Source: SZUA-35 sp037969565 (GTDB lineage Bacteria; Actinomycetota; Acidimicrobiia; Acidimicrobiales; SZUA-35). From it: a stretch of 52,279 nucleotides of DNA. The translations under genes and the position numbers were made by a program. The stretch's first letter is position 1. Each line of letters starts with the position of its first letter. Of the stretch, positions 17,619 to 26,211 are shown piece by piece. The stretch is from NCBI GenBank assembly GCA_037969565.1, contig JBBKXQ010000172.1:1-52279 (forward strand), written 5' to 3'. Below the pieces are notes generated by a model, which did not search any database, was not told the DNA's origin, and saw nothing but the letters and a program-made list of their open reading frames with translations.

Positions 17619-18404
17619 TTACTGGCCGTCGACAAGCAGGCTGCGGCCTTTTCGGAGGAACGCGAGGACGGCGTTTCGTTGCTCGGCGTGGCTCGGGCCG
17701 ACGGCGACGATCTCATGGTGGTGCAGCAGGGCGCCGGGAAAGCTCGAGGCGTTCCAGAACGAACTGGTGGGGCGGTCATCGGCAAACCAGGGGCCGACGT
17801 AGGCATACGGCAGCGGCTCGGGTCCGGGGTCGGCAGTTTTGGCCACATCACCCGGCGAAAATCCGTAGCTGGCACGCTGCTTCGCGTCGGCGTTCCCGAT
17901 CTCGATGGCCGGATCGAAGTGTTCAGGCCAGAGCTGAGGCTGTGAGGCCTCGATCGACGCTTCTTCTGCCGCCAGCTCGACGAGGATCGACCAACCGAAC
18001 GCGTACCAGTCGGCGAGCGCCCGAGCCGCTTCCGGATCGATCTGCAGTGTTCGTTCCGGGTTGCCCGGAGCCGGGATGTCGAGTCCGGCAGCCCACTCGA
18101 GGTCGGGTGGGGTTCCACAGAACACACCGGCAGCGGCGATCGTGGTGATGGGTGCGGTGTCAACCCGTCCGTCTCGCTCGACGACCAGCCCCGCACCTTC
18201 GTCGGTGGCTTCCATCCGGATGATCGTCGGTTGGCCATCCCGCTCGAACGGCGGCGTGCCGAATCCTCCGGGCGTGCGGCAAAGGCCCATCTTGCCCATC
18301 GCCTGTCGTCGGGTCGGCGACATCACGAGCGCGGCAACGCGGTGGAGATCGAGTCGTGTCTGGGGGAACGACTCGGGCAGCGGGCGAAGCGGGGCGGGCG
18401 CCAT
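17619..18404 (-). CDS. Conserved actinobacterial protein of unknown function
   Basis: A 261-residue soluble protein without signal peptide or membrane segment. Distinctive stretches are DPEAARALADWYAFGWSIL, QLWPEHFDPAIEIGNADA, ASYGFSPGD and YAYVGPWF, which I recall from unannotated actinobacterial proteins; I know no function. The compact Trp/His/Asp motifs could form a binding pocket. Its ATG overlaps the rel stop by one base (TGATG), and it ends 12 bases before hisS, so it is locked into the rel-hisS-aspS run. Confidence 0.75.
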   Translation of the reverse strand: MAPAPLRPLPESFPQTRLDLHRVAALVMSPTRRQAMGKMGLCRTPGGFGTPPFERDGQPTIIRMEATDEGAGLVVERDGRVDTAPITTIAAAGVFCGTPPDLEWAAGLDIPAPGNPERTLQIDPEAARALADWYAFGWSILVELAAEEASIEASQPQLWPEHFDPAIEIGNADAKQRASYGFSPGDVAKTADPGPEPLPYAYVGPWFADDRPTSSFWNASSFPGALLHHHEIVAVGPSHAEQRNAVLAFLRKGRSLLVDGQ

Positions 18405-20644
18405 CAGTTCCCGCGTCCGGGCAACATCCGATACGCGTCGTAGACGCCATCGATCTTTCGGACCGTTCGGAGCAGTTCCTCGAGATGGGAAGGATCGGCG
18501 ATCTCGAATTCGAACGTCAGACGAGCGATCCGATCCTCACCGGTTTGGGTGGTGGACGACAGGATGTTGACGTGATTCTCGGAGAACACCTGCGACACAT
18601 CGGACAGGAGATGCGATCGGTCATAGGCCTTCACCTCAGCCGACGCAATGAAGTCGCCGACACCGTCGGCATCCCACTCGACATCGATCAATCGATCATT
18701 CTGGTTGGCCGACAGCGACATGGCGTTGGCGCAGTCGGAGCGGTGCACCGAAACACCGCGACCGCGGGTGACGAAGCCGAGGATCTCGTCGCCCGGCACC
18801 GGCGTGCAGCAGCGAGACAACCGGACGAGGAGGTCATCGAGTCCTTCGACGTGGACGCCGGCCGAACCGGAGGAGCGGCGACGCCGATGTTTGCGAGCCG
18901 TGACCGGAAGAGAGTCGGCGTCGCGGCCCGACGTGCCGTCGAGTTCCTTGGCCACTCGGGCGGCAATCGACTTCGCCGACACCCGATGCTCGCCCAACGC
19001 GGCGTACAGCGCGTTGACGTCGGGGTAGCTCATCTTGTCGGCCACGCTCGTGATCAACCCGCTGGCGGCAATCTTCTGGACTGGCAGACCCTCCCGACGG
19101 AGTGCTTTCTGCAGGTCGTCCTGGCCGGTGGAGATCGCATCTTCACGGCGCTCCCGAGAGAACCACTGCTTGATCTTGCTGGCCGCTCGAGGGGAACGAA
19201 CAAAGGTGAGCCAGTCGCGCGATGGGCCGGCCGAATCGGCCTTCGACGTGAAGATCTCCACGGTCTGACCGGAGCTCAGCGGCTCGGACAGCGCAACCAA
19301 CCGACCGTCGACTTTCGCTCCGACCGTCCGGTGGCCGACGTCGGTGTGGATCGTGTAGGCGAAGTCGACGGGGGTCGCACCCCCGGGCAGCGTGGTGACA
19401 TCGCCCTTTGGTGTGAAGACGAAGATCTCGTCTTGATCGAGATCGACCTTCAGGTTGGCCATGAAGAGGCCCGGGTCGCTCGTTTCCTCTTCCCAGTCGA
19501 TGATTCTGGCCAGCCAGGGCATGTCGACTTGCGCCGACGGCGTAGTGACCTGCTTGCCGCCCTCCTCCTTGTAGAGGAAGTGAGCGGCCACACCGAACTC
19601 GGCCCGAGAGTGCATGTCTTTGGTGCGAATCTGCACCTCGATCGGCTTGCCCTGGGGACCGATCACCGTGGTGTGCAACGACTGATAGAGGTTGAACTTC
19701 GGCATGGCCACGTAGTCCTTGAACCGGCCCTGCACCGGCTTCCAGGTGGCATGGATCGAACCGAGGGCGGCGTAACAGTCCCGCACGGAATCGACGATCA
19801 CCCGGATTCCGATGAGGTCGTGGATCTCGCCGAACTCGCGACCCTTCACGACCATTTTCTCGTAGATCGAATAGAGGTGTTTCTCCCGTCCGGTGACGTC
19901 GGCGTCGATTCCCAACTCGGCAATTCGTCCCCGCACGTCTTCGAGCACTTGCGTGAGGTAGATCTCCCGTTCGGGGGCCCGTACGGCCACCATGTTGTCG
20001 ATCTCGGAATACCGCTTCGGGTGAAGGGCGGCGAAGCTCAGATCTTCGAGTTGAGTTTTGACCTCCTGAATACCGAGTCGGTGGGCCAGGGGGGCGTAGA
20101 CGTCGAGGGTTTCGCGAGCGGTTCGTTCTTGTTTCCAGGCCGGGATGGCAGCGATGGTGCGCATGTTGTGCAACCGGTCGCACAACTTGATGATCAGGAC
20201 CCGAACGTCCTTGGCCATCGCAACCAGCATCTTGCGGAACGTGGCAGCCTGCTGCGCCTCCTTCGAGTCGAAGCGCAGACGGTCGAGTTTCGTGACGCCG
20301 TCGACGATGGCGGCGACTTCGGCCCCGAACGAGGCCTCGATGTCGGCGAGGGTGCAAGCGGTGTCTTCGACGGCGTCATGCAGGAGCGCAGCGGCGATGG
20401 TGATCTCGTCGAGCCCGAGTTCGGCCACGATGGTGGCCACGGCGAGCGGATGGGTGATGTAGGGCTCGCCCGACTTGCGACGCTGGGTGACGTGGGCGGT
20501 CGCCGCCATTTGGTAGGCCCGGGCCACCAGGTCGATCTTCTCAGCACGACGCTTGCCATCGAATCCAGCGACGAGTGGGGCGATCTCGACCGCCACCGGT
20601 TGCTTCTCTCGATGCCACGGCATCAATCGTTCGACGACAGCCAT
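18404..20644 (-). CDS. rel: Bifunctional (p)ppGpp synthetase/hydrolase Rel
   Basis: Makes and degrades the alarmone (p)ppGpp in the stringent response. The 746-residue protein has the full long-RSH layout: HD hydrolase domain with YITHPLAVA and the HDxxED motif at 89-94, then CDRLHNMRT; synthetase domain with RFKD (307-310), the charge pattern of bifunctional enzymes, followed by AMPKFNLYQSLHTTV; TGS domain at about 404-468; a zinc-finger-like region with SRCCTPVPGDE; and a C-terminal ACT domain. Both active sites look intact. It overlaps the upstream apt stop and the downstream unknown gene by one base each (TGATG). The apt-rel order is conserved in actinobacteria. Confidence 0.98.
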   Translation of the reverse strand: MAVVERLMPWHREKQPVAVEIAPLVAGFDGKRRAEKIDLVARAYQMAATAHVTQRRKSGEPYITHPLAVATIVAELGLDEITIAAALLHDAVEDTACTLADIEASFGAEVAAIVDGVTKLDRLRFDSKEAQQAATFRKMLVAMAKDVRVLIIKLCDRLHNMRTIAAIPAWKQERTARETLDVYAPLAHRLGIQEVKTQLEDLSFAALHPKRYSEIDNMVAVRAPEREIYLTQVLEDVRGRIAELGIDADVTGREKHLYSIYEKMVVKGREFGEIHDLIGIRVIVDSVRDCYAALGSIHATWKPVQGRFKDYVAMPKFNLYQSLHTTVIGPQGKPIEVQIRTKDMHSRAEFGVAAHFLYKEEGGKQVTTPSAQVDMPWLARIIDWEEETSDPGLFMANLKVDLDQDEIFVFTPKGDVTTLPGGATPVDFAYTIHTDVGHRTVGAKVDGRLVALSEPLSSGQTVEIFTSKADSAGPSRDWLTFVRSPRAASKIKQWFSRERREDAISTGQDDLQKALRREGLPVQKIAASGLITSVADKMSYPDVNALYAALGEHRVSAKSIAARVAKELDGTSGRDADSLPVTARKHRRRRSSGSAGVHVEGLDDLLVRLSRCCTPVPGDEILGFVTRGRGVSVHRSDCANAMSLSANQNDRLIDVEWDADGVGDFIASAEVKAYDRSHLLSDVSQVFSENHVNILSSTTQTGEDRIARLTFEFEIADPSHLEELLRTVRKIDGVYDAYRMLPGRGN

Positions 20645-21168
20645 CAGTCAGCAATCTCCCACAACGATCGAACCACATGGGGCGCCAGACGTTGGCGAGC
20701 ACCCAGCGCCGACAACTCCAGAATGGCCCGTATCTCCACGACGGTCGCACCCGTTCGGCTCACCAACTCCGCAGCAGCCGCCGCCGTGCCTCCGGTGGCG
20801 ATGACGTCATCGACGATCACCACCCGATCGCCGGGTGCGAACGATCCGGACTGGATCTCGAGACAATCGGTGCCGTATTCGAGATCGTACTCGATCCGAT
20901 CGATCGGTCCGGGCAGTTTCCCCGGCTTACGGGCGGCGATGAAACCGACGCCCAGCCGTTGGGCGGTGAGGAGACCGGCCAAGAAGCCCCGTGCTTCGAT
21001 GCCGACGACGACGTCGACGTCTTCCAAACCCGCAGCGAGGGCAACCGAACACCGCGAGGTGTCAGCTGCTGAACGCCAGAGTGCCGACATGTCCTTGAAT
21101 CGAATACCGGGCTTCGGGAAGTCCGGGACGTCGGCCACCGCCTGTTCGAGCCAGACCGGGGGTTTCAT
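20644..21168 (-). CDS. apt: Adenine phosphoribosyltransferase
   Basis: Salvages adenine to AMP using PRPP. The 174-residue type I phosphoribosyltransferase has the N-terminal FPKPGIRFKDMSAL stretch, VVGIEARGFLAG, and the PRPP loop VVIVDDVIATGGTA at about 116-129. It lies between secF (nine-base gap) and rel (one-base overlap). The purine-salvage and alarmone genes are thus coupled, as in mycobacteria. Confidence 0.96.
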   Translation of the reverse strand: MKPPVWLEQAVADVPDFPKPGIRFKDMSALWRSAADTSRCSVALAAGLEDVDVVVGIEARGFLAGLLTAQRLGVGFIAARKPGKLPGPIDRIEYDLEYGTDCLEIQSGSFAPGDRVVIVDDVIATGGTAAAAAELVSRTGATVVEIRAILELSALGARQRLAPHVVRSLWEIAD

Positions 21169-21177
21169 CGCTTGACT

Positions 21178-22149
21178 CTACAGCGCCTTGGACTTCCGAG
21201 CCTGACGCTTCTCACGTATGGCCCGGGCCTCGGCGATGTCGGGCTGGCGCTCTTTCAGCCATGCGAGCACGGGAGAAGCAACGAAGACCGAGGAATACGT
21301 GCCGAGCACCAGACCGATGCACAGCGCAAGTGCGAAGTCGCGCAACGTGGCGCCACCCAGGAGGAGCGAACCGATGACCAACATCGAAAAGACCGGCAGG
21401 AGGGTGGTGATCGTGGTGTTGATCGACCGCATCAACACCAGATTCATCGAATCACTCATGTACTTGCTGTAACCATCGTGGAGCGCCGCCGGTTCGTTCT
21501 GACGTTCGAGCACCTTGTCGAACACGACCACGGTGTCATAGAGCGAGTAGCCCATGATCGTGAGCAGAGCAATCACGGTGGCCGGGCTGACTTCGAAGCG
21601 CAGAAGACTGTAGATACCCGCAGTGAGGAGGAGATCGTGGATGACCGCGAGCAGGGCGCCGACAGCCATACGCCACTCGAGTCGCCACGCCAGGTAGAGG
21701 GCAACCGCGATGAAGAAGGACACGAGCGCTCGAACGGCCTTGTTCGTGATTTGATCGCCCCACGTGGGACCGACCTCGTTGATGCTCACTTGATCGACGC
21801 CGACGCCGCCCAGGTCGGCCAGTTCGACCACGAGATCGCTGGAGGCGGCAAGCGCCTCGCTCCCTGTCTGCACCCGGATGAACGCCCCACGGTCGGGATC
21901 GGAGATCTTCTGGATTCGTGCCGTTTGGTCCGAAATCGACGAACGAGCTTGCTCGACGGTGGTTTCAGCTGGAACCGGAACCTCGAAGATGCCGCCGCCC
22001 TCGAAGTCGATGCTGAGGTTCAGGCCGGCCAAGAGCAACAACAGGAGCGCCGCAACCGTGACGGCTCCCGAGATCGGCATCGAGCGTTTCCAGATGGGGC
22101 CGAATGCGATGTGGGACTCGCCGGCAATCATCGATCGCAGAGTTTTCAC
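21178..22149 (-). CDS. secF: Protein translocase subunit SecF
   Basis: Membrane partner of SecD that uses the proton gradient to aid late protein export. The 323-residue protein has one N-terminal membrane helix, a periplasmic-type domain with the family start GLNLSIDFEGGG, and a C-terminal bundle of five helices with GYSLYDTVVVFDKVLE and RSINTTITTLLP. GTG 22149 shares four bases with the secD stop; the longer open frame upstream is secD antisense. It is the last of yajC-secD-secF. Confidence 0.96.
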   Translation of the reverse strand: MKTLRSMIAGESHIAFGPIWKRSMPISGAVTVAALLLLLLAGLNLSIDFEGGGIFEVPVPAETTVEQARSSISDQTARIQKISDPDRGAFIRVQTGSEALAASSDLVVELADLGGVGVDQVSINEVGPTWGDQITNKAVRALVSFFIAVALYLAWRLEWRMAVGALLAVIHDLLLTAGIYSLLRFEVSPATVIALLTIMGYSLYDTVVVFDKVLERQNEPAALHDGYSKYMSDSMNLVLMRSINTTITTLLPVFSMLVIGSLLLGGATLRDFALALCIGLVLGTYSSVFVASPVLAWLKERQPDIAEARAIREKRQARKSKAL

Positions 22150-23693
22150 GATCCACCTCCGCTCGAGAGTCCGAGAAGTTTCGGCTTGTCGCCGACCACT
22201 CGGGCGAGGACCGCCAGGGCCGGACGCATGAACATGTAGGAAACGAACAGATCGAGCAGGGTGGCGACACCCAAGTAGAAGGCGAAGCCCCGCACCGCGC
22301 CGACGGTGAGCAAATAGAGCAACACCGCCGCAATGAGGCTCACCACGTCGGCTTTCACGATGGTACTGATCGAAGCCTTGTAGGCCCGCTCGATCGCCGT
22401 CGGTATTCGACGTCCCGAACGAACGGAGTCCTTCACGTTCTCGAAGTACACGATGTTGGAGTCGGCCGAGACACCGATGGCAACGATGAGACCGACCAGG
22501 CCGGCGACCGAGATCGCGAGACCCTGATTGGCACCGAACCAGGCGATGATCGTCCACAACATCAGACCGGAGAGGGTCAGGCCCAGGATGGCGATCAACC
22601 CGGAGAGTCGGTAGTAAGCGGAGAGGTAGGTTGCGACGAGCGCCAGACCGATGAGACCCGAGATGGCGCCGGATCGCAGAACGTCGTCACCGATGGTGGC
22701 CGACACCGTGCGAGTTGCCTGGGCCTCGAGTTCGACGGGCAGGGCTCCGAAGCGGAGAGCCGTGTTGAGATCTCGGGCTTCGTCTTCGGTGAACGAACCA
22801 CTTATGATGATGCGATCGCGTTCGAACGCAGCGGCGTTGATGGCCGGAGCGGAAACCGACTCGTGGTCGAGGACGATTGCCAACCTGCCGGTGGGGCAGG
22901 CCTCGGTACGGTTGAAACACAGTTGAGCGATGGCGTTGAAGGCGTCGATCCCGTCGGCTCCAGCCTTGAACACCGGGTTCACGGCCCACTCGCGGGTGTC
23001 GAAACTCACTTCGGATGTCTCGAGCGCCTCGCCGGTGAGCAGGGATGGACCGAGACAGACCGAACCACCATCGCGGGAGGGCAGGAGCACGAACGCTTCG
23101 GCGATGTCGTTTTCGGGTGTGGTGAGCGCGCCGAAACAGGCATTCTGCACGGCCAACTCGAACGAGTTCAGCGGCGTCGTTTCATCCGGCACGGCCGGCA
23201 CGGTTGTGTCGGGGCTGGTCGAGTCGGTTTGACGACCGCGAACCGGTGCCAGCGATTGTTCTTCGACCGTCGTTCCCGTGCTGTCGGGCGTGGTGCTGTC
23301 GGGCGTGGTGCTGGTGGTGACGTCACCCAACTCCAGGCCCGGTGTGCCCAGGTCGAGCAGAACGGGTCGGAAGCGCAATTCGGCGGTTTGGCCGACCAAC
23401 TCGAGTGCTCGCTGCTGTTCTTCGACCCCAGGGAGGTCGACGACGATGGTTTGACCCTGGAGAGAGATCTCCGGTTCGGCCACACCGAGGGCGTCGACTC
23501 GGCTGCGGATGATCTCGACGGTCTGATTGAGGGCTTCCTCATCGGCGGGGCCGGTGGGCTGATAAACGACCGACACACCACCCTGGAGATCGAGGCCCAG
23601 AAGCGGTTCGTTGCCGACGGCGAAGGTGTAGATGAACCCGCCGACGGCCACGACCACGACGAAAAGTGCAGAAAGCAGGCTATTGCGGTTCAT
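22146..23693 (-). CDS. secD: Protein translocase subunit SecD
   Basis: SecDF component for post-initiation steps of Sec export. The 515-residue protein begins with a membrane helix (about 5-26) and LGLDLQGGVSVVYQ. A head domain follows, then five membrane helices with GLIVAIGVSADSNIVYFENVKD. A Ser/Thr/Asp/Pro-rich insert at about 127-173 (TTSTTPDSTTPDST) interrupts the extracytoplasmic part; comparable low-complexity inserts occur in actinobacterial SecD. The start overlaps the yajC stop by one base. Confidence 0.96.
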   Translation of the reverse strand: MNRNSLLSALFVVVVAVGGFIYTFAVGNEPLLGLDLQGGVSVVYQPTGPADEEALNQTVEIIRSRVDALGVAEPEISLQGQTIVVDLPGVEEQQRALELVGQTAELRFRPVLLDLGTPGLELGDVTTSTTPDSTTPDSTGTTVEEQSLAPVRGRQTDSTSPDTTVPAVPDETTPLNSFELAVQNACFGALTTPENDIAEAFVLLPSRDGGSVCLGPSLLTGEALETSEVSFDTREWAVNPVFKAGADGIDAFNAIAQLCFNRTEACPTGRLAIVLDHESVSAPAINAAAFERDRIIISGSFTEDEARDLNTALRFGALPVELEAQATRTVSATIGDDVLRSGAISGLIGLALVATYLSAYYRLSGLIAILGLTLSGLMLWTIIAWFGANQGLAISVAGLVGLIVAIGVSADSNIVYFENVKDSVRSGRRIPTAIERAYKASISTIVKADVVSLIAAVLLYLLTVGAVRGFAFYLGVATLLDLFVSYMFMRPALAVLARVVGDKPKLLGLSSGGGS

Positions 23694-24022
23694 CAGTCGG
23701 CATCAATCGTGTCGGTGTCGCCCAGCCCGTTCGAGTCGTCATCGTCATCGTCGTCGTCGACCTGGTCGTCGGTATCAACGATCTTCTGGGAAACCATGGC
23801 TCGGGAGACCTTGAGTTCGACGCCTTGGGCGACCTCGAGCCACACGATGGCACCATCGATCGTGGTGATGAACCCGTGAATTCCGGAGTTCAACATCACT
23901 TCGTCGCCCTCGGTGAGGCTGGCGATCAGCTCGCGCGATGCCTTCGCTTGGCGCTGCTGCGGGAGGATCAACGCCACGTACATGATGACGAAAACGAAGA
24001 TGAATGGGATGAAGGCTTGCAT
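23693..24022 (-). CDS. yajC: Preprotein translocase accessory subunit YajC
   Basis: Small SecDF-associated membrane protein. The 109-residue protein has one N-terminal helix (about 3-20), the family phrase LILPQQRQAKASRELI, and EGDEVMLNSGIHGFI. The tail is extremely acidic, with an uninterrupted run of eight aspartates, which is longer than the core family needs. It couples to secD by a one-base overlap. A 39-base gap separates it from tgt upstream. Confidence 0.95.
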   Translation of the reverse strand: MQAFIPFIFVFVIMYVALILPQQRQAKASRELIASLTEGDEVMLNSGIHGFITTIDGAIVWLEVAQGVELKVSRAMVSQKIVDTDDQVDDDDDDDDSNGLGDTDTIDAD

Positions 24023-24052
24023 GAAGGGTCCGGTCGGTGGGCGACCGAGAAA

Positions 24053-24067
24053 CGCTAGCGGCTAGCG
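24053..24067. repeat. 15-base palindrome at the tgt stop codon
   Basis: CGCTAGC and GCTAGCG flank a single centre base and overlap the tgt TAG. Read on the minus strand it can fold as a short hairpin followed by TTTCTC, so it may be a weak terminator or attenuator between tgt and yajC. CTAG is generally rare in such genomes. Confidence 0.35.
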
Positions 24068-25180
24068 AACCTCACGCGGTGTTGCCCAGGCAGTCCATAC
24101 GTCACGTCTCAGCTGCTCGAATGTGCCATCGATGATGGCCAGTCGCATGCGACTCGTGAGGTCGGCCAACCACGCGAGGTTGTGGAGCGTGAGGATGCGC
24201 CCGGCCGTCGATTGGTTCGTGTTCAAGAGGTGTCGCACATACGCCCGGCTATAGCGGCTGGACAGTGGATGATCGAAGCTGCCATCGATCGGACCCTCGT
24301 CGTCGCGGAAGCGCTGGTTCTTCAAGTTCAGCTTTCCTTCCCAGGTGAGCGCGGTGCCGTGACGGGCCAAGCGGGTGGGCAGCACACAGTCGAACATGTC
24401 GATGCCGTGGGCCACGGCCTCGACCAGACCGATCGGATCACCGAGACCCATGAAGTAGCGAGGTTTGTCCATCGGAAGTTCAGCGGTGGCGGCATCGAGC
24501 GCCGGAATCATTGCTTCCCTCGTCTCGCCGACCGACAGCCCACCGACGGCGTAGCCGTCGAAGCCGATGGCGACCGTTTGGCGGGCCGAGGAGCGCCTCA
24601 TCTCGAGGTCGACACCTCCCTGCACGATTCCGAACTGGGCCTGATCGGTTCTCGTGTGGGCGTTTTTCGACCGCTCGGCCCAGCGCAGCGTGCGTTCCAA
24701 CGCGTCGACTTGCACCGAACGAGGGCTCGGAAGAGGCGGGCAGACATCGAGCACCATGGCGATATCGGCCCCCAACTGCTCCTGCACTCGCACCGAACGT
24801 TCGGGCGTGAGATGCGTCTGGCCGCCGTCGTACACCGACTTGAAGGTGGCGCCGTCTTCGGAGATCTTGGGCTCGAGCGAGAAGATCTGGTAGCCACCGG
24901 AGTCGGTGAGCATGTGCCCCGACCAGTCCATGAAGCGGTGGAGGCCCCCCAGCTTCTCGATCAGGTCGGCACCGGGCCGTTCCATCAAGTGGTAGGTGTT
25001 ACCCAGAATGATCGGCGGTCCGAGGCGTTCGAGGTCGGCAGTGTCGAGCGTCTTGACGGCCGCCCGAGTGCCGACCGGCATGAAAACCGGCGTTTCGATG
25101 ACGCCCCTCGGCGTGGTGAGTGTGCCGGCTCGGGCCTTGCCGTCGGTGGCCGCGATCGACATGGACAGGGGGCTGGACAT
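24062..25180 (-). CDS. tgt: tRNA-guanine transglycosylase lacking zinc cysteines
   Basis: Exchanges G34 for preQ1 in tRNAs with GUN anticodons. The 372-residue protein has the catalytic Asp93 (LTDSGGYQIFSL), Asp145 (LDVCPP) and the nucleophile region GIDMFDCVLPTRLARHG (Asp264). GGLSVGE has the Val typical of bacterial, preQ1-using enzymes. The C-terminal zinc site is broken: where the family has CxCxxC before YSRAY, this protein has Phe302, His304 and Ser307; only the later His333 (TLHN) remains. The reading frame is intact, so this is substitution, not frameshift. queA lies nine bases upstream; no queC, queD, queE or queF is in the window. Confidence 0.93.
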   Translation of the reverse strand: MSSPLSMSIAATDGKARAGTLTTPRGVIETPVFMPVGTRAAVKTLDTADLERLGPPIILGNTYHLMERPGADLIEKLGGLHRFMDWSGHMLTDSGGYQIFSLEPKISEDGATFKSVYDGGQTHLTPERSVRVQEQLGADIAMVLDVCPPLPSPRSVQVDALERTLRWAERSKNAHTRTDQAQFGIVQGGVDLEMRRSSARQTVAIGFDGYAVGGLSVGETREAMIPALDAATAELPMDKPRYFMGLGDPIGLVEAVAHGIDMFDCVLPTRLARHGTALTWEGKLNLKNQRFRDDEGPIDGSFDHPLSSRYSRAYVRHLLNTNQSTAGRILTLHNLAWLADLTSRMRLAIIDGTFEQLRRDVWTAWATPREVR

Positions 25181-25189
25181 CGGGCGAGG

Positions 25190-26194
25190 CTAACGGCCCG
25201 ACCGGGTCAGCAGCATGGCGTCGCCGAAGCTGAGGAAGCGATATCCGGCGTCGAGTGCCTGCATGTACAAGTCGAGCCAACGCTCACCGATGAAGGCATC
25301 AACCATCACCAAGAGCGAGCTGCGGGGCACATGGAAGTTGGTGAGCAGCACATCGACGACCTGCCAATCGAATCCTCGGTGGATGAAGAGGTTGGTTGGT
25401 CCCGACAGGTTCCCGGTGGCGGCCGCCGATTCGAGCGTTCGAACCGTGGTGGTGCCGACGGCGACCACCCTCTTGGCGTTGCGAATCTTCGCCCACGTCT
25501 CCGGGTCGATCGAATAGCTCTCGGCGTGCATCACGTGATCGAGGATCGACTCGGTCGAAATCGGACGAAAGGTGCCGAGCCCGACTCGGAGGTCGACACG
25601 GGCCAATTCGATCCCCCGTTCGGTGAACCTGCTGAGTACCGAGTTCGTGAGATGGAGCCCCGCCGTTGGAGCCGCGACCGAGCCCGGTTCGTTGGCGTAC
25701 ACCGTTTGGTATCGCCCTGGGTCGGCCAAGGGCTCGGTGATGTACGGCGGAAGCGGGATCTCTCCCGCCCGTTCGAGCAGGTCGTCAGACAGGAGACGGA
25801 CGACACGACGCCCGTCGTCGAGTACGTCGACCACTTCGGCCACGGGCTCGCCCGCCAGCTCGAGGACGACGCCTGCCTTCAGCCGCTTGCCCGGCCGGAC
25901 CAGACAGCGCCATTCGCGGTGCTGCCCGGTGGGTTCCAGCAGCAGTAACTCGATCGCACCGCCGCTGGCCTTGTGGAGATGGAGGCGGGCCGGAAGAACC
26001 TTCGTGTCGTTCACCACGACGAGGTCGCCCTCGTTGAGCAGGTCGGGCAGATCGGCCACCGTCTGGTGCCGTACCCAAAGATCCCTCAGCGAGGATGCGT
26101 CGGCCACGAGCATCCGGGCTGAATCTCGGGGCTCGGCCGGTGTCTGGGCGATCGCCGCAGCCGGTAGCTCATAGTCGAAGTCGCTGGTTTCCAT
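25190..26194 (-). CDS. queA: S-adenosylmethionine:tRNA ribosyltransferase-isomerase
   Basis: Adds the epoxycyclopentane from SAM to preQ1 in tRNA, the step after Tgt. The 334-residue protein shows the family start DFDYELPAAAIAQTP, VVVNDTKVLPARL, IPLPPYI, RYQTVYA, and the strongly conserved AAPTAGLHLT and GLGTFRP. The start is ATG 26194, 17 bases after ruvB. The queA-tgt pair is a common bacterial arrangement, here placed between ruvCAB and yajC-secDF as in many genomes. Confidence 0.97.
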   Translation of the reverse strand: METSDFDYELPAAAIAQTPAEPRDSARMLVADASSLRDLWVRHQTVADLPDLLNEGDLVVVNDTKVLPARLHLHKASGGAIELLLLEPTGQHREWRCLVRPGKRLKAGVVLELAGEPVAEVVDVLDDGRRVVRLLSDDLLERAGEIPLPPYITEPLADPGRYQTVYANEPGSVAAPTAGLHLTNSVLSRFTERGIELARVDLRVGLGTFRPISTESILDHVMHAESYSIDPETWAKIRNAKRVVAVGTTTVRTLESAAATGNLSGPTNLFIHRGFDWQVVDVLLTNFHVPRSSLLVMVDAFIGERWLDLYMQALDAGYRFLSFGDAMLLTRSGR

Positions 26195-26211
26195 GCTCGC
26201 TGACCCTTCGC

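Noticed and set aside
18356..21175. 939-residue open frame on the plus strand
   Set aside because: It lies antisense to rel and apt, both fully conserved in motifs. Its Arg/His/Asp/Gly-heavy composition is typical of the frame opposite GC-rich coding DNA.
22104..23879. 591-residue plus-strand open frame
   Set aside because: Antisense to secD and its flanks; no recognisable domain.
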